DNA from: Chaetoderma sp. LZ-2023a
Taxonomy: Eukaryota > Mollusca > Caudofoveata > Chaetodermatida > Chaetodermatidae
Reading direction: 5' to 3'
Length of the DNA stretch: 64,000 bases
Assembly (NCBI GenBank): GCA_034401795.1
Contig: JAVVLW010002614.1
Coordinates: 38,260-102,259 of the forward strand
Both the position numbers and the translations under genes were made by a program. The notes under the pieces are model-generated. The model had not been told where the DNA came from. It was given only the letters and a program-made list of their open reading frames with translations, and made no database searches. Within the stretch, counting starts at the first letter, position 1; each line of letters starts with the position of its first letter. Shown here in pieces: positions 13,901 through 26,425 of the stretch.

Positions 13901-15299
13901 AGATATGGGCCCTCATCTGTTGTGGAAGGCTAGTGTTAATGTATATAGGAGATATGGACCTTCATCTGCTGTGGAAGGCTAGTGTTAATGTAGATAGGAG
14001 TTATGGGCCTTCATCTGTTGTGGAAGGCTAGTGTTAATGCAGATAGGAGATATGGGCCTTCATCTGTTGTGGAAGGCTAGTGTTGATGTAGATAGGAGAT
14101 ATGGGCCCTCATCTGTTGTGGAAGGCTAGTGTTAATGTAGATAGGAGATATGGGCCCTCATCTGTTGTGGAAGGCTAGTGTTAATGCAGATAGGAGATAC
14201 GGGCCCTCATCTGTTGTGGAAGGCTAGTGTTAATGTAGATAGGAGATATGGGCTTTCATCTGTTGTGGAAGGCTAGTGTTAATGTAGATAGGAGATATGG
14301 ACCTTCATCTGTTGTGGAAGGCTAGTGTTAATGCAGATAGGAGATATGGGCCTTCATCTGTTGTGGAAGGCTAGTGTTAATGCAGATAGGAGATATGGGC
14401 CTTCATCTGTTGTGGAAGGCTAGTGTTAATGTAGATAGGAGATATGGACCTTCATCTGCTGTGGAAGGGTAGTGTTAATGTAGATAGGAGATATGGGCTT
14501 TCATCTGTTGTGGAAGGCTAGTGTTAATGTAGATAGGAGATATGGACCTTCATCTGTTGTGGAAGGCTAGTGTTAATGCAGATAGGAGATATGGGCCTTC
14601 ATCTGTTGTGGAAGGCTAGTGTTAATGTAGATAGGAGATATGGGCCTTCATCTGTTGTTGAAGGCTAGTGTTAATGTAGATAGGAGATATGGACCTTCAT
14701 CTGCTGTGGAAGGCTAGTGTTAATGTAGATAGGAGATATGGGCCTTCATCTGTTGTGGAAGGCTAGTGTTAATGTAGATACGAGATATGGACCTTCATCT
14801 GCTGTGGAAGGCTAGTGTTAAGGCAGATAGGAGATATGGGCCTTCATCTGTTGTGGAAGGCTAGTGTTAATGTAGATAGGAGATATGGACCTTCATCTGC
14901 TGTGGAAGGGTAGTGTTAATGTAGATAGGAGATATGGGCTTTCATCTGTTGTGGAAGGCTAGTGTTAATGTAGATAGGAGATATGGACCTTCATCTGTTG
15001 TGGAAGGCTAGTGTTAATGCAGATAGGAGATATGGGCCTTCATCTGTTGTGGAAGGCTAGTGTTAATGTAGATAGGAGATATGGACCTTCATCTGTTGTG
15101 GAAGGCTAGTGTTAATGTAGATAGGAGATATGGGCCCTCATCTGTTGTGGAAGGCTAGTGTTAATGTATATAGGAGATATGGACCTTCATCTGCTGTGGA
15201 AGGCTAGTGTTAATGTAGATAGGAGTTATGGGCCTTCATCTGTTGTGGAAGGCTAGTGTTAATGCAGATAGGAGATATGGGCCTTCATCTGTTGTGGAA

Positions 15300-18160
15300 G
15301 GCTAGTGTTGATGTAGATAGGAGATATGGGCCCTCATCTGTTGTGGAAGGCTAGTGTTAATGTAGATAGGAGATATGGGCCCTCATCTGTTGTGGAAGGC
15401 TAGTGTTAATGCAGATAGGAGATACGGGCCCTCATCTGTTGTGGAAGGCTAGTGTTAATGTAGATAGGAGATACGGGCCCTCATCTGTTGTGGAAGGCTA
15501 GTGTTAATGCAGATAGGAGATACGGGCCCTCATCTGTTGTGGAAGGCTAGTGTTAATGTAGATAGGAGATATGGACCTTCATCTGTTGTGGAAGGCTAGT
15601 GTTAATGTGGATAGGAGATACGGCCATCATCTGCTGTGGAAGGCTAGTGTTAATGTAGATAGGAGATATGGGCCTTCATCTGTTGTGGAAGGCTAGTGTT
15701 AATGTAGATAGGAGATATGGGCCTTCATCTGTTGTGGAAGGCTAGTGTTAATGTAGATACGAGATATGGACCTTCATCTGCTGTGGAAGGCTAGTGTTAA
15801 TGCAGATAGGAGATATGGGCCTTCATCTGTTGTGGAAGGCTAGTGTTAATGCAGATAGGAGATATGGGCCTTCATCTGTTGTGGAAGGCTAGTGTTAATG
15901 TAGATAGGAGATATGGACCTTCATCTGCTGTGGAAGGGTAGTGTTAATGTAGATAGGAGATATGGGCTTTCATCTGTTGTGGAAGGCTAGTGTTAATGTA
16001 GATAGGAGATATGGACCTTCATCTGTTGTGGAAGGCTAGTGTTAATGCAGATAGGAGATATGGGCCTTCATCTGTTGTGGAAGGCTAGTGTTAATGCAGA
16101 TAGGAGATATGGGCCTTCATCTGTTGTGGAAGGCTAGTGTTAATGTAGATAGGAGATATGGACCTTCATCTGCTGTGGAAGGGTAGTGTTAATGTAGATA
16201 GGAGATATGGGCTTTCATCTGTTGTGGAAGGCTAGTGTTAATGTAGATAGGAGATATGGACCTTCATCTGTTGTGGAAGGCTAGTGTTAATGCAGATAGG
16301 AGATATGGGCCTTCATCTGTTGTGGAAGGCTAGTGTTAATGTAGATAGGAGATATGGACCTTCATCTGCTGTGGAAGGGTAGTGTTAATGTAGATAGGAG
16401 ATATGGGCTTTCATCTGTTGTGGAAGGCTAGTGTTAATGTAGATAGGAGATATGGACCTTCATCTGTTGTGGAAGGCTAGTGTTAATGCAGATAGGAGAT
16501 ATGGGCCTTCATCTGTTGTGGAAGGCTAGTGTTAATGTAGATAGGAGATATGGGCCTTCATCTGTTGTTGAAGGCTAGTGTTAATGTAGATAGGAGATAT
16601 GGACCTTCATCTGCTGTGGAAGGCTAGTGTTAATGTAGATAGGAGATATGGGCCCTCATCTGTTGTGGAAGGCTAGTGTTAATGCAGATAGGAGATACGG
16701 GCCCTCATCTGTTGTGGAAGGCTAGTGTTAATGTAGATAGGAGATACGGGCCCTCATCTGTTGTGGAAGGCTAGTGTTAATGCAGATAGGAGATACGGGC
16801 CCTCATCTGTTGTGGAAGGCTAGTGTTAATGTAGATAGGAGATATGGACCTTCATCTGTTGTGGAAGGCTAGTGTTAATGTGGATAGGAGATACGGCCAT
16901 CATCTGCTGTGGAAGGCTAGTGTTAATGTAGATAGGAGATATGGGCCTTCATCTGTTGTGGAAGGCTAGTGTTAATGTAGATAGGAGATATGGGCCTTCA
17001 TCTGTTGTGGAAGGCTAGTGTTAATGTAGATACGAGATATGGACCTTCATCTGCTGTGGAAGGCTAGTGTTAATGCAGATAGGAGATATGGGCCTTCATC
17101 TGTTGTGGAAGGCTAGTGTTAATGCAGATAGGAGATATGGGCCTTCATCTGTTGTGGAAGGCTAGTGTTAATGTAGATAGGAGATATGGACCTTCATCTG
17201 CTGTGGAAGGGTAGTGTTAATGTAGATAGGAGATATGGGCTTTCATCTGTTGTGGAAGGCTAGTGTTAATGTAGATAGGAGATATGGACCTTCATCTGTT
17301 GTGGAAGGCTAGTGTTAATTCTGATAGGAGATATGGGCCTTCATCTGTTGTGGAAGGCTAGTGTTAATGCAGATAGGAGATATGGGCCTTCATCTGTTGT
17401 GGAAGGCTAGTGTTAATGTAGATAGGAGATATGGACCTTCATCTGCTGTGGAAGGGTAGTGTTAATGTAGATAGGAGATATGGGCTTTCATCTGTTGTGG
17501 AAGGCTAGTGTTAATGTAGATAGGAGATATGGACCTTCATCTGTTGTGGAAGGCTAGTGTTAATGCAGATAGGAGATATGGGCCTTCATCTGTTGTGGAA
17601 GGCTAGTGTTAATGTAGATAGGAGATATGGACCTTCATCTGTTGTGGAAGGCTAGTGTTAATGTAGATAGGAGATATGGGCCCTCATCTGTTGTGGAAGG
17701 CTAGTGTTAATGTATATAGGAGATATGGACCTTCATCTGCTGTGGAAGGCTAGTGTTAATGTAGATAGGAGTTATGGGCCTTCATCTGTTGTGGAAGGCT
17801 AGTGTTAATGCAGATAGGAGATATGGGCCTTCATCTGTTGTGGAAGGCTAGTGTTGATGTAGATAGGAGATATGGGCCCTCATCTGTTGTGGAAGGCTAG
17901 TGTTAATGTAGATAGGAGATATGGGCCCTCATCTGTTGTGGAAGGCTAGTGTTAATGCAGATAGGAGATACGGGCCCTCATCTGTTGTGGAAGGCTAGTG
18001 TTAATGTAGATAGGAGATACGGGCCCTCATCTGTTGTGGAAGGCTAGTGTTAATGCAGATAGGAGATACGGGCCCTCATCTGTTGTGGAAGGCTAGTGTT
18101 AATGTAGATAGGAGATATGGACCTTCATCTGTTGTGGAAGGCTAGTGTTAATGTGGATAG
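15300..18160. repeat. 1,273-bp duplication tagged by a shared 1-bp deletion
   Basis: The GTGGAT monomer at 15,612 and the one at 16,885 both read ATACGGCCAT, one G short of the usual ATACGGGCCAT, so each of these monomers is 48 bp. They are 1,273 bp apart (26 x 49 minus 1) and sit in the same order of flanking variants. The shared deletion marks them as copies of one segment. The next GTGGAT monomer, at 18,158, has the full-length form. Edges are approximate. Confidence 0.8.
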
Positions 18161-18788
18161 GAGATACGGGCCATCATCTGCTGTGGAAGGCTAGTGTTAA
18201 TGTAGATAGGAGATATGGGCCTTCATCTGTTGTGGAAGGCTAGTGTTAATGTAGATAGGAGATATGGGCCTTCATCTGTTGTGGAAGGCTAGTGTTAATG
18301 CAGATAGGAGATACGGGCCCTCATCTGTTGTGGAAGGCTAGTGTTAATGTAGATAGGAGATATGGACCTTCATCTGTTGTGGAAGGCTAGTGTTAATGTG
18401 GATAGGAGATACGGGCCATCATCTGCTGTGGAAGGCTAGTGTTAATGTAGATAGGAGATATGGGCCTTCATCTGTTGTGGAAGGCTAGTGTTAATGTAGA
18501 TAGGAGATATGGGCCTTCATCTGTTGTGGAAGGCTAGTGTTAATGTAGATAGGAGATATGGGCCTACATCTGTTGTGGAAGGCTAGTGTTAATGCAGATA
18601 GGAGATACGGGCCTACATCTGTTGTGGAAGGCTAGTGTTAATGTAGATAGGAGATATGGGCCTTCATCTGTTGTGGAAGGCTAGTGTTAATGTAGATAAG
18701 AGATACGGGCCTTCATCTGTTGTGGAAGGCTAGTGTTAATGCAGATAGGAGATATGGCCATTCATCTGTTGTGGAAGGCTAGTGTTAA

Positions 18789-19480
18789 ACAGGTTTACAT
18801 ACAGATGCCAGTGGTTTTCATTCAAGGATATTACAAGGATTGCCATGGAGAAAATCCTAACGCTGTATGGTAACTTTGGAGAAGCACTTGCCTAATATGT
18901 TTTTTGCGAAACAAAAATTAGATGCTCTGAGAAGCCATTCCTGGCTTTTTTTATGATAAACAGCAGCCATGCATGTATATGAGTAGAAATATGCTAATCG
19001 AAAGTGCTTTTCATTGCATTTGTGAAATTTTCACATACTTTATACAGTTATCATCAAATTCAAGACTTTTCAAGGCTTTTGAAAACTCTGATCACTCTAC
19101 TACTCATAAGTAAAGATAACTTCTACGGATAATGTTTAAATAATCTTAATTCAAAAAATGCATCAGCTTTGGCCAGTAAACTGATAAAAGCCTGTATTTC
19201 TGTGACCTTTCCCAGCTGCAATGCAACATTTAAATTGGAAATGGTTGACAGTATTGTTGCTTTGTTTATATATACAAATGTAAGTCCTGTTCATAACATT
19301 CTCCTGATTCTGCGATCTCTTCACGAGTCCCATAGCCAATGAAAACAAAGCAGCTGATGCAGTTCACATGATATGCATGGAATATTTGAACTAAGTTCAA
19401 CTTTTAGTTCTTTGAATTTAATCGTGACAATCTAAATTAGAAACGCAATCCTCCATTCCAATATGCCTGACTGCTCGCAG
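18789..19480. other. AT-rich spacer, no gene seen
   Basis: About 690 bp of non-repetitive AT-rich sequence after the satellite edge. Frames are short and full of stops. No repeat family found elsewhere in this window is recognisable here. Confidence 0.6.
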
Positions 19481-19484
19481 GCAG

Positions 19485-19572
19485 AGCCAGACAGACAGGT
19501 GGACAGGCGGGAGGGCATGCAGACAGACAGGCAGGCAGACAAACAGACAGTCAGGCAGGCAGGTAGACACAT
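19485..19572. repeat. CAGA/CAGG microsatellite
   Basis: Imperfect tetranucleotide tract of CAGACAGACAGG type, interrupted by GGGAGGGCATG. Confidence 0.85.
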
Positions 19573-19594
19573 ACATATGCGCATTGTTAACTCA

Positions 19595-19975
19595 TGCCTA
19601 TGTTCAGATTGTGTGGCCTCATAAAATCTATCACCAGTCTTATGGTGACAAGAATTCCGCGGAATTAAATATCTCGCCTGTCACCTGTTTGTCACAGTGG
19701 CATTGCCCTTAGCATTGAAAAGACAGAGTTTTGCATCAAGGTCACAGTGACTGTGACCACTGATCTTGTGACCTCAGTATCATCATGCTGCTTCCTAACA
19801 GTAAAGACAACCACATAGTCAAGTTTAGTTGCAATAGGATTAACTGATCCTGAAATAGAAGCTGAGAAGTTTTGTTAAACGAAAAAAACTTAACATTGTT
19901 GACGCCGTCACCATTAGAAAGATTACACATATGTCTCGCTTTCTACTTCGCAGACGAGACAAAAATTGTAAAGGT
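19595..19975. repeat. Dispersed repeat ending TGTCTCG...CGAGACA
   Basis: Contains GGTCACAGTGACTGTGACC, then GATCTTGTGACCTC, and ends with a short hairpin ATGTCTCG/CGAGACAAAAAT. This layout resembles a widespread marine-invertebrate interspersed repeat. A diverged relative of the stretch 19,752-19,900 appears at 28,784-28,945 (both have TTGTGACC/TTGACCAC, then a TGATAAGGAAGC-like block, then a GATTAAC block). Family membership is inference. Confidence 0.45.
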
Positions 19976-20311
19976 TGTTATATAATAGCTTAAATCCAAC
20001 CGTAATATTTCCAATGCCATTCATGCACACACTGCAAAACTTACAGAAATAGACAGTTTGTAATCATGCATGTGGCTTGAAGTCTGGAGTGGAATATTAG
20101 GTAGTGACCCTGGATATGTTTAGCTCATCAATCAGTGCCAGTAACTCATTGATTTCCCATTCTTCACGATTACACGCTTCATGTAGTACATCTTTATGTC
20201 ACCCAAACATTTCAAAATGATATTTGTTAGGGTAAGTTTCAAGATGAGGCTGAAGTATGACAGCTAGAATGAACACATTGCAGAGCAATGGTCACAGCTC
20301 CGGATTGGATT
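19976..20311. other. Spacer, nothing recognised
   Basis: About 335 bp of AT-rich sequence with no open frame of interest and no match to other repeats in the window. Confidence 0.5.
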
Positions 20312-20913
20312 TTAACACTTTCAATGACAAATCCCTAAAAAAAATCAATTCTTTACGACATAAAACGTATTCAGGGTTTCCAGCACTTTATCAATACAAG
20401 ATTCCCTGATATTTCCCCCCCCCCCCCCACGAGAAATTTCCAAAATTCCATGAGAAATATTTTCACTTTAACGAGGTTGCTGGGAAGTCAAGAGGTAGTT
20501 GCAACAAAGCAACTAAGATGCTGATAATATATACAAGAGAGTTGTAACCTGTGCTTACAATAATTGTAATTTATTTCCATTTTCAGTCAATGGACACATG
20601 ACTCAAACTGGAAAAAAGCGAAACTGTATCTTTTGGGTCACTGTCAAATTCACTGAGTTTTCCGATTTCTGGATTTTTTTTTTTAATTCCCTGACTGGTA
20701 AAATGGAAACTCATTTTTAAGGTTCTCCTTAATTTCAAGAGTGGCTGGGAGCCCTGTTTTTCTGTTGAATATTTTGAAGTTAATTTGACTCGAAGCTATT
20801 TGTGCTTAAGGCAGCAATGCCTTCCAGTCAAATTAATTTCAAAATATCCAACAGTTTTCCTGTATGGTAGCGTTGAAAATGAAATATGGGGAATTCATCA
20901 ATGAAATGGTCAA
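20312..20913. mobile_element. Palindromic MITE, family P2 (split by an insert)
   Basis: Starts TTAACACTTTCAATGACAAATCC and ends with the complementary form ...AATGAAATGGTCAA. The centre is an imperfect hairpin: TGTTGAATATTTTGAAGTTAA pairs with the later TTAATTTCAAAATATCCAACA. Related copies at 37,699-37,903 and 41,163-41,351 have TTAA at both ends. The element is interrupted at 20,372-20,756 by a second element; joining the flanks gives the order seen in the other copies. There is no coding capacity, so it would depend on a transposase supplied in trans. Confidence 0.7.
20372..20756. mobile_element. Nested MITE with hAT-like termini
   Basis: Begins CAGGGTTTCCAGC and ends GCTGGGAGCCCTG. These are imperfect inverted termini of the CAGGG...CCCTG kind typical of hAT elements. 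The limits are fixed independently, because the flanks are continuous P2 element sequence. It contains a run of about 14 C at 20,417. I could not find a clean 8-bp target duplication, so the superfamily call is tentative. No ORF. Confidence 0.55.
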
Positions 20914-21025
20914 CACTTTCAGTGACAAATTCCTGGAAAAAAAAATTCTTTATGATTTATAGCAGCATATTCCGCTGAATGCTTTGAAATTAATGTGACT
21001 GGAAACCATTGCAATGGACAATAAC
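20910..21025. mobile_element. Half copy of MITE family P2
   Basis: Directly follows the previous P2 copy: TCAACACTTTCAGTGACAAATTCC, then an A-rich stretch, TTCTTTATGATTTAT and GCTTTGAAATTAATGTGACTGGAAACC. This is the left arm of the P2 hairpin. Where the second arm should start, the 55-bp array begins. Confidence 0.65.
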
Positions 21026-24000
21026 AAGACAATGATGATGATAATGCAGTGTCACTCACTGGTATGTGGATGTGGATGCCGTGTAAATGATGATAATGCA
21101 GTGTCACTCGCTGGTAAGTGGATGCCGTGTAAATGATGATGATAATGCAGTATCACTCGTTGATATGTGGATGTGGATGCTGTGTAAATGATGATGATAA
21201 TGCAGTGTCACTCACTGGTATGTGGATGTGGATAGCATGTAAATGATGATGATAATGCAGTGCCACTCGCTGGTATGTGGATGTGGATGCCGTGTAAATG
21301 ATGATGATAATGCAGTGTCACTCGCTGGTATGTGGATGTGGATGCTGTGTAAATGATGATGATAATGCAGTGTCACTCGCTGGTATGTGGATGTGGATGC
21401 CGTGTACATGATGATGATAATGCAGTGTCACTCGCTGGTATGTGGATGTGGATGCCGTGTGAATGATGATGATAATGCAGTGTCACTCGCTGGTATGCGG
21501 ATGTGGATGCCGTGTAAATGATGATGATAATGCAGTGTCACTCGCTGGTATGCGGATGTGGATGGCATGTAAATGATGATGATAATGCAGTCACTCGCTG
21601 GTATACGGATGTGGATGCCGTGTAAATGATGATGACAATGCAGTGTCACACGCTGGTATGTGGATGTGGATGTCGTGTAAATGATGATAATGCAGTGTCA
21701 CTTGCTGGTATGTGGATGTGGATGCCGTGTAAATGATGATGATAATGCAGTGTCACTCGCTGGTATGTGGATGTGGATGCCGTGTGAATGATGATGATAA
21801 TGCAGTGTCACTCGCTGGTATGTGGATGTGGATGCAGTGTAAATGATGATGATAATGCAGTGTCACTCGCTGGTATGTGGATGTCATGTAAATGATGATG
21901 ATAATGCAGTGTCACTCACTGGTATGTGGATGTGGATGCCGTGTAAATGATGATGATAATGCAGTGTCACTCGCTGGTATGTCGATGTGGATGGCGTGTA
22001 CATGATGATAATAATGCAGTGTCACTCGCTGGTATGTGGATGTGGATGCCGTGTAAATGATGATGATAATACAGTGTCACTCGCTGGTATGTGGATGTCA
22101 TGTAAATGATGATGACAATGCAGTGTCACTCGCTGGTATGTGGATGTGGATGCCGTGTACATGATGATAATAATGCAGTGTCACTCACTGGTATGCGGAT
22201 GTGGATGCCGTGTAAATGATGATGATAATGTAGTGTCACTCGCTGGCATGCAGATGTGGATGCTGTGTAAATGATGATGATAATGCAGTGTCCCTCGCTG
22301 GTATGTGGATGTGGATGTCATGTGAACATGATGATAATAATGCAGTGTCACTCACTGGTATGCGGATGTGGATGCCGTGTAAATGATGATGATAATGTAA
22401 GGTCACTCGCTGGCATGCAGATGTGGATGCTGTGTAAATGATGATGACAAGGCAGTGTCACTCGCTGGTATGTGGATGTCATGTAAATGATGATGACAAT
22501 GCAGTGTCACTCGCTGGTATGTGGATGCTGTGTAACTGGTATGCGGATGTGGATGCCGTGTAAATGATGATGATAATGCAGTGTCACTCACTGGTATGTG
22601 GATGTGGATGCCGTGTAAATGATGATGACAATGCAGTGTCACTCGCTGGTATGTGGATGTGGATGCCGTGTAAATGATGATGATAATGCAGTGTCACTCG
22701 CTGGTATGCGGATGCTGTGTAAATGATGATGATAATGCAGTGTCACTCGCTGGTATGTGGATGTGGATGCAGTGTACATGATGATAATAATGCAGTGTCA
22801 CTCGCTGGTATGCAGATGCCATGTAAATGATGATGATAATGCAGCGTTACTCGCTGGTATGTGGATGCCATGTAAATGATGATGATAATGCAGTGTCACT
22901 CGCTGGTATGTGGATGTGGATGCAGTGTACATGATGATAATAATGCAGTGTCACTCGCTGGTATGCAGATGCCATGTAAATGATGATGATAATGCAGTGT
23001 CACTCGTTCGTATGCGGATGTGGATGGCGTGTAAATGATGACAATGCAGTGTCACTCGCTGGTATGTGGATGTGGATGCCATGTAAATGATGATGATAAT
23101 GCAGTGTCACTCGCTGGTATGCGAATGTGGATGCTGTGTAAATGATGATGATATTGCAGTGTCACTCGCTGGTATGTGGATGTGGATGCCGTGTAAATGA
23201 TGATGATAATGCAGTGTCACTCGCTGGTATGTGGATGTCATGTAAATGATGATGACAATGCAGTGTCACTCGCTGGTATGTGGATATGGATGCCGTGTAC
23301 ATGATGATAATAATGCAGTGTCACTCGCTGGTATGCGGATGTGGATGCCATGTAAATGATGATGATAATGTAGTGTCACTCGCTGGTATGCAGATGTGGA
23401 TGCCGTGTAAATGATGATGATAATGCAGTGTCACTCGCTGGTATGTGGATGTCATGTGAATGATGATGACAAGGCAGTGTCACTCGCTGGTATGTGGATG
23501 TCATGTAAATGATGATGACAATGCAGTGTCACTCGCTGGTATGTGGATGTGGATGCCGGGTAAATGATGATGATAATGTTGTGTCACTCGCCGGTATGTG
23601 GATGCCGTGTAAATGATGATGATAATGCAGTGTCACTCGCTGGTATGCGGATGTGGATGCCGTGTAAATGATGATGATAATGCAGTGTCACTCGCTGGTA
23701 TGTGGATGTGGATGTCGTGTAAATGATGATGACAATGCAGTGTCACTAGCTGGTATGTGGATGTGGATGCAGTGTAAATGATGATGATAATGCAGTGTCA
23801 CTCGCTGGTATGCGGATGCCGTGTAAATGATGATGATAATGCAGTGTCACTCGCTGGTATGTGGATGTGGATGCAGTGTACATGATGATAATAATGCAGT
23901 GTCACTCGCTGGTATGCGGATGCCATGTAAATGATGATGATAATGCAGCGTTACTCGCTGGTATGTGGATGTCATGTAAATAATGATGACAATGCAGTGT

Positions 24001-26102
24001 CACTCGCTGGTATGTGGATGTGGATGCCGTGTACATGATGATAATAATGCAGTGTCACTCATTGGTATGCGGATGTGGATGGCATGTAAATGATGATAAT
24101 GCAGTGTCACTCGCTGGTATGTGGATGTGGATGCCATGTAAATGATGATGATAATGCAGTGTCACTCGCTGGTATGTGGATGTGGATGCCATGTAAATGA
24201 TGATGATAATCCAGTGTCACTCGCTGGTATGCAAATGTGGATGCTGTGTAAATGATGATGATATTGCAGTGTCACTCGCTGGTATGTGGATGTGGATGGC
24301 GTGTAAATGATGATGATAAAGCAGTGTCACTCACTGGTATGCGAATGTGGATGCCGTGTAAATGATGATGATAATGCAGTGTCACTCGCTGGTATGTGGA
24401 TGTCATGTAAATGATGATGACAATGCAGTGTCACTCGCTGGTATGTGGATGCTGTGTACATGATGATAATAATGCAGTGTCACTCGCTGGTATTCGGATG
24501 TGGATGCCGTGTAAATGATGATGATAATGTAGTGTCACTCGCTGGTATGTGGATGTCATGTGAATGATGATGACAAGGCAGTGTCACTCGCTGGTATGTG
24601 GATGTCATGTAAATGATGATGACAATGCAGTGTCACTCGCTGGTATGTGGATGTGGATGCCGGGTAAATGATGATGATAATGCAGTGTCACTCGCTGGTA
24701 TGTGGATGCCGTGTAAATGATGATGATAATGCAGTGTCACTCGCTGGTATGCGGATGTGGATGCCGTGTAAATGATGATGATAATGCAGTGTCACTCGCT
24801 GGTATATGGATGTGGATGTCGTGTAAATGATGATGACAATGCAGTGTCACTCGCTGGTATGTGGATGTGGATGCCGTGTAAATGATGATGATAATGCAGT
24901 GTCACTCGCTGGTATGCGGATGCCGTGTAAATGATGATGATAATGCAGTGTCACTCGTTGGTATGTGGATGTGGATGCCGTGTACATGATGATAATAATG
25001 CAGTGTCACTCGCTGATATGCGTATGTGGATGCCGTGTAAATGATGATGATAATGTAGTGTCACTCGCTGGTATGCAGATGTGGATGCTGTGTAAATGAT
25101 GATGATAATGCGGTGTCCCTCGCTGGTATGTGGATGTCATGTAAATGATGATGACAATGCAGTGTCACTCGCTGGTATGTGGATGTGGATGCCGTGTAAA
25201 TGATGATGATAATGTAGTGTCACTCGCTGGTATGCAGATGTGGATGCCGTGTAAATGATGATGATAATGCAGTGTCACTCACTGGTATGTGGATCTGGAT
25301 GTCATGTGAATGATGATGACAAGGCAGTGTCACTCGCTGGTATGCGGATGCCGTGTAAATGATGATGATAATGCAGTGTCACTCGCTGGTATGTGGATGC
25401 CGTGTAAATGATGATGGTAATGCAGTGTCACTCGCTGGTATGCGGATGTGGATGCCGTGTAAATGATGATGATAATGCAGTGTCACTCGCTGGTATATGG
25501 ATGAGGATGTCGTGTAAATGATGATGACAATGCAGTGTCACTCGCTGGTATGTGGATGTGGATGCCGTGTAAATGATGATGATAATGCAGTGTCACTCGC
25601 TGGTATGCGGATGCCGTGTAAATGATGATGATAATGCAGTGTCACTCGCTGGTATGTGGATGTGGATGCAGTGTACATGATGATAATAATGCAGTGTCAC
25701 TCGCTGGTATGTGGATGCCATTAAATAATGATGATAATGCAGTGTCACTCGTTGGTATGCGGATGTTGATGGCGTATAAATGATGATGATAATGCAGTGT
25801 CACTCACTGGTATGTGGATGTGGATGCCGTGTAAATGATGATGATAATGCAGTGTCACTCGCTGGTATGTGGATGTGGATGCCGTGTAAATGATGATGAT
25901 AATGCAGTGTCAATCGCTGGTATGCGAATGTGGATGCCGTGTAAATGATGATGATAATGCAGTGTCACTCGCTGGTATGCGAATGTGGATGGCGTGTAAA
26001 TGATGATGATAATGCAGTGTCACTCGTTGGTATGTGGATGTGGATGGCGTGTAAATGATGATGATAAAGCAGTGTCACTCGCTGGTATGCGTATGTGGAT
26101 TC
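21026..26102. repeat. 55-bp minisatellite array, about 95 copies
   Basis: The unit runs from AAATGATGATGATAATGCAG through TGTCACTCGCTGGTATGTGG to ATGTGGATGCCGTGT, 55 bp. Many units are 6 bp shorter because one of two neighbouring GTGGAT(G) hexamer repeats is missing; others have ACATGATGATAATAATG in place of AAATGATGATGATAATG. Longer blocks recur (for example around 22,140-22,400, 23,240-23,560 and 24,380-24,640), which suggests secondary duplications. The short minus-strand ORFs here, with repeated SDTALSSSFTRHPHPHTSE-like text, are by-products of the repeat. Confidence 0.95.
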
Positions 26103-26425
26103 ATGTGCCTGGAATGTTTCCACATGGTATATCACATGGTCTAAGCCACACAGTATAACGGTTTTGTATTAATATAAACCAATATCAAACCTTGGAACCA
26201 TGGATTTATTTCTGTGGTCGCCACCTCCACACTAGGTTTATAGTGATAGCATTGCAGAGATTAAAATTTTTAACATTATACTTAGCCCATATACACGAAA
26301 GGTCATTATTATGGCCTCAAGGAGAGAGTAAATACACCTGAAACATCGATAGCCGGCCGTGAGCATATGCTTAATTTTATTATGACGTCAGCCTATAATC
26401 ATAGGCATGTCCAGGTCTGGAAATC
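26103..26425. other. Spacer between two arrays
   Basis: About 320 bp of unique sequence. It includes TATTATGACGTCAGCC near 26,390, which resembles the B module of the composite element annotated at 57-59 kb. No gene seen. Confidence 0.5.

Larger units (their letters stand above)
1..18788. repeat. 49-bp satellite array, about 383 monomers
   Basis: A head-to-tail array whose unit starts CTGTTGTGGAAGGCTAGTGT and ends GGCCTTCAT. Starts fall at 1, 50, 99 and so on, so the period is 49 bp. The array is already running at base 1, so its left end lies outside the window; it stops at 18,788 inside a monomer (GCTAGTGTTAA then ACAGG). Monomers differ at a few fixed positions (TTGTGG/CTGTGG, GTAGAT/GCAGAT, GATATGG/GATACGG, GCCTTC/GCCCTC/GACCTTC), and these variants define higher-order blocks. 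All frames carry stops, so nothing is coded. Monomers near the right end (18,540-18,770) carry private variants such as GCCTACATC, as expected at an array edge. Possible roles are pericentromeric, subtelomeric or interstitial heterochromatin; the sequence does not say which. Confidence 0.98.

Noticed and set aside
1-18788. CRISPR-like array
   Set aside because: Monomers abut with no unique spacers and the context is eukaryotic; it is a satellite.
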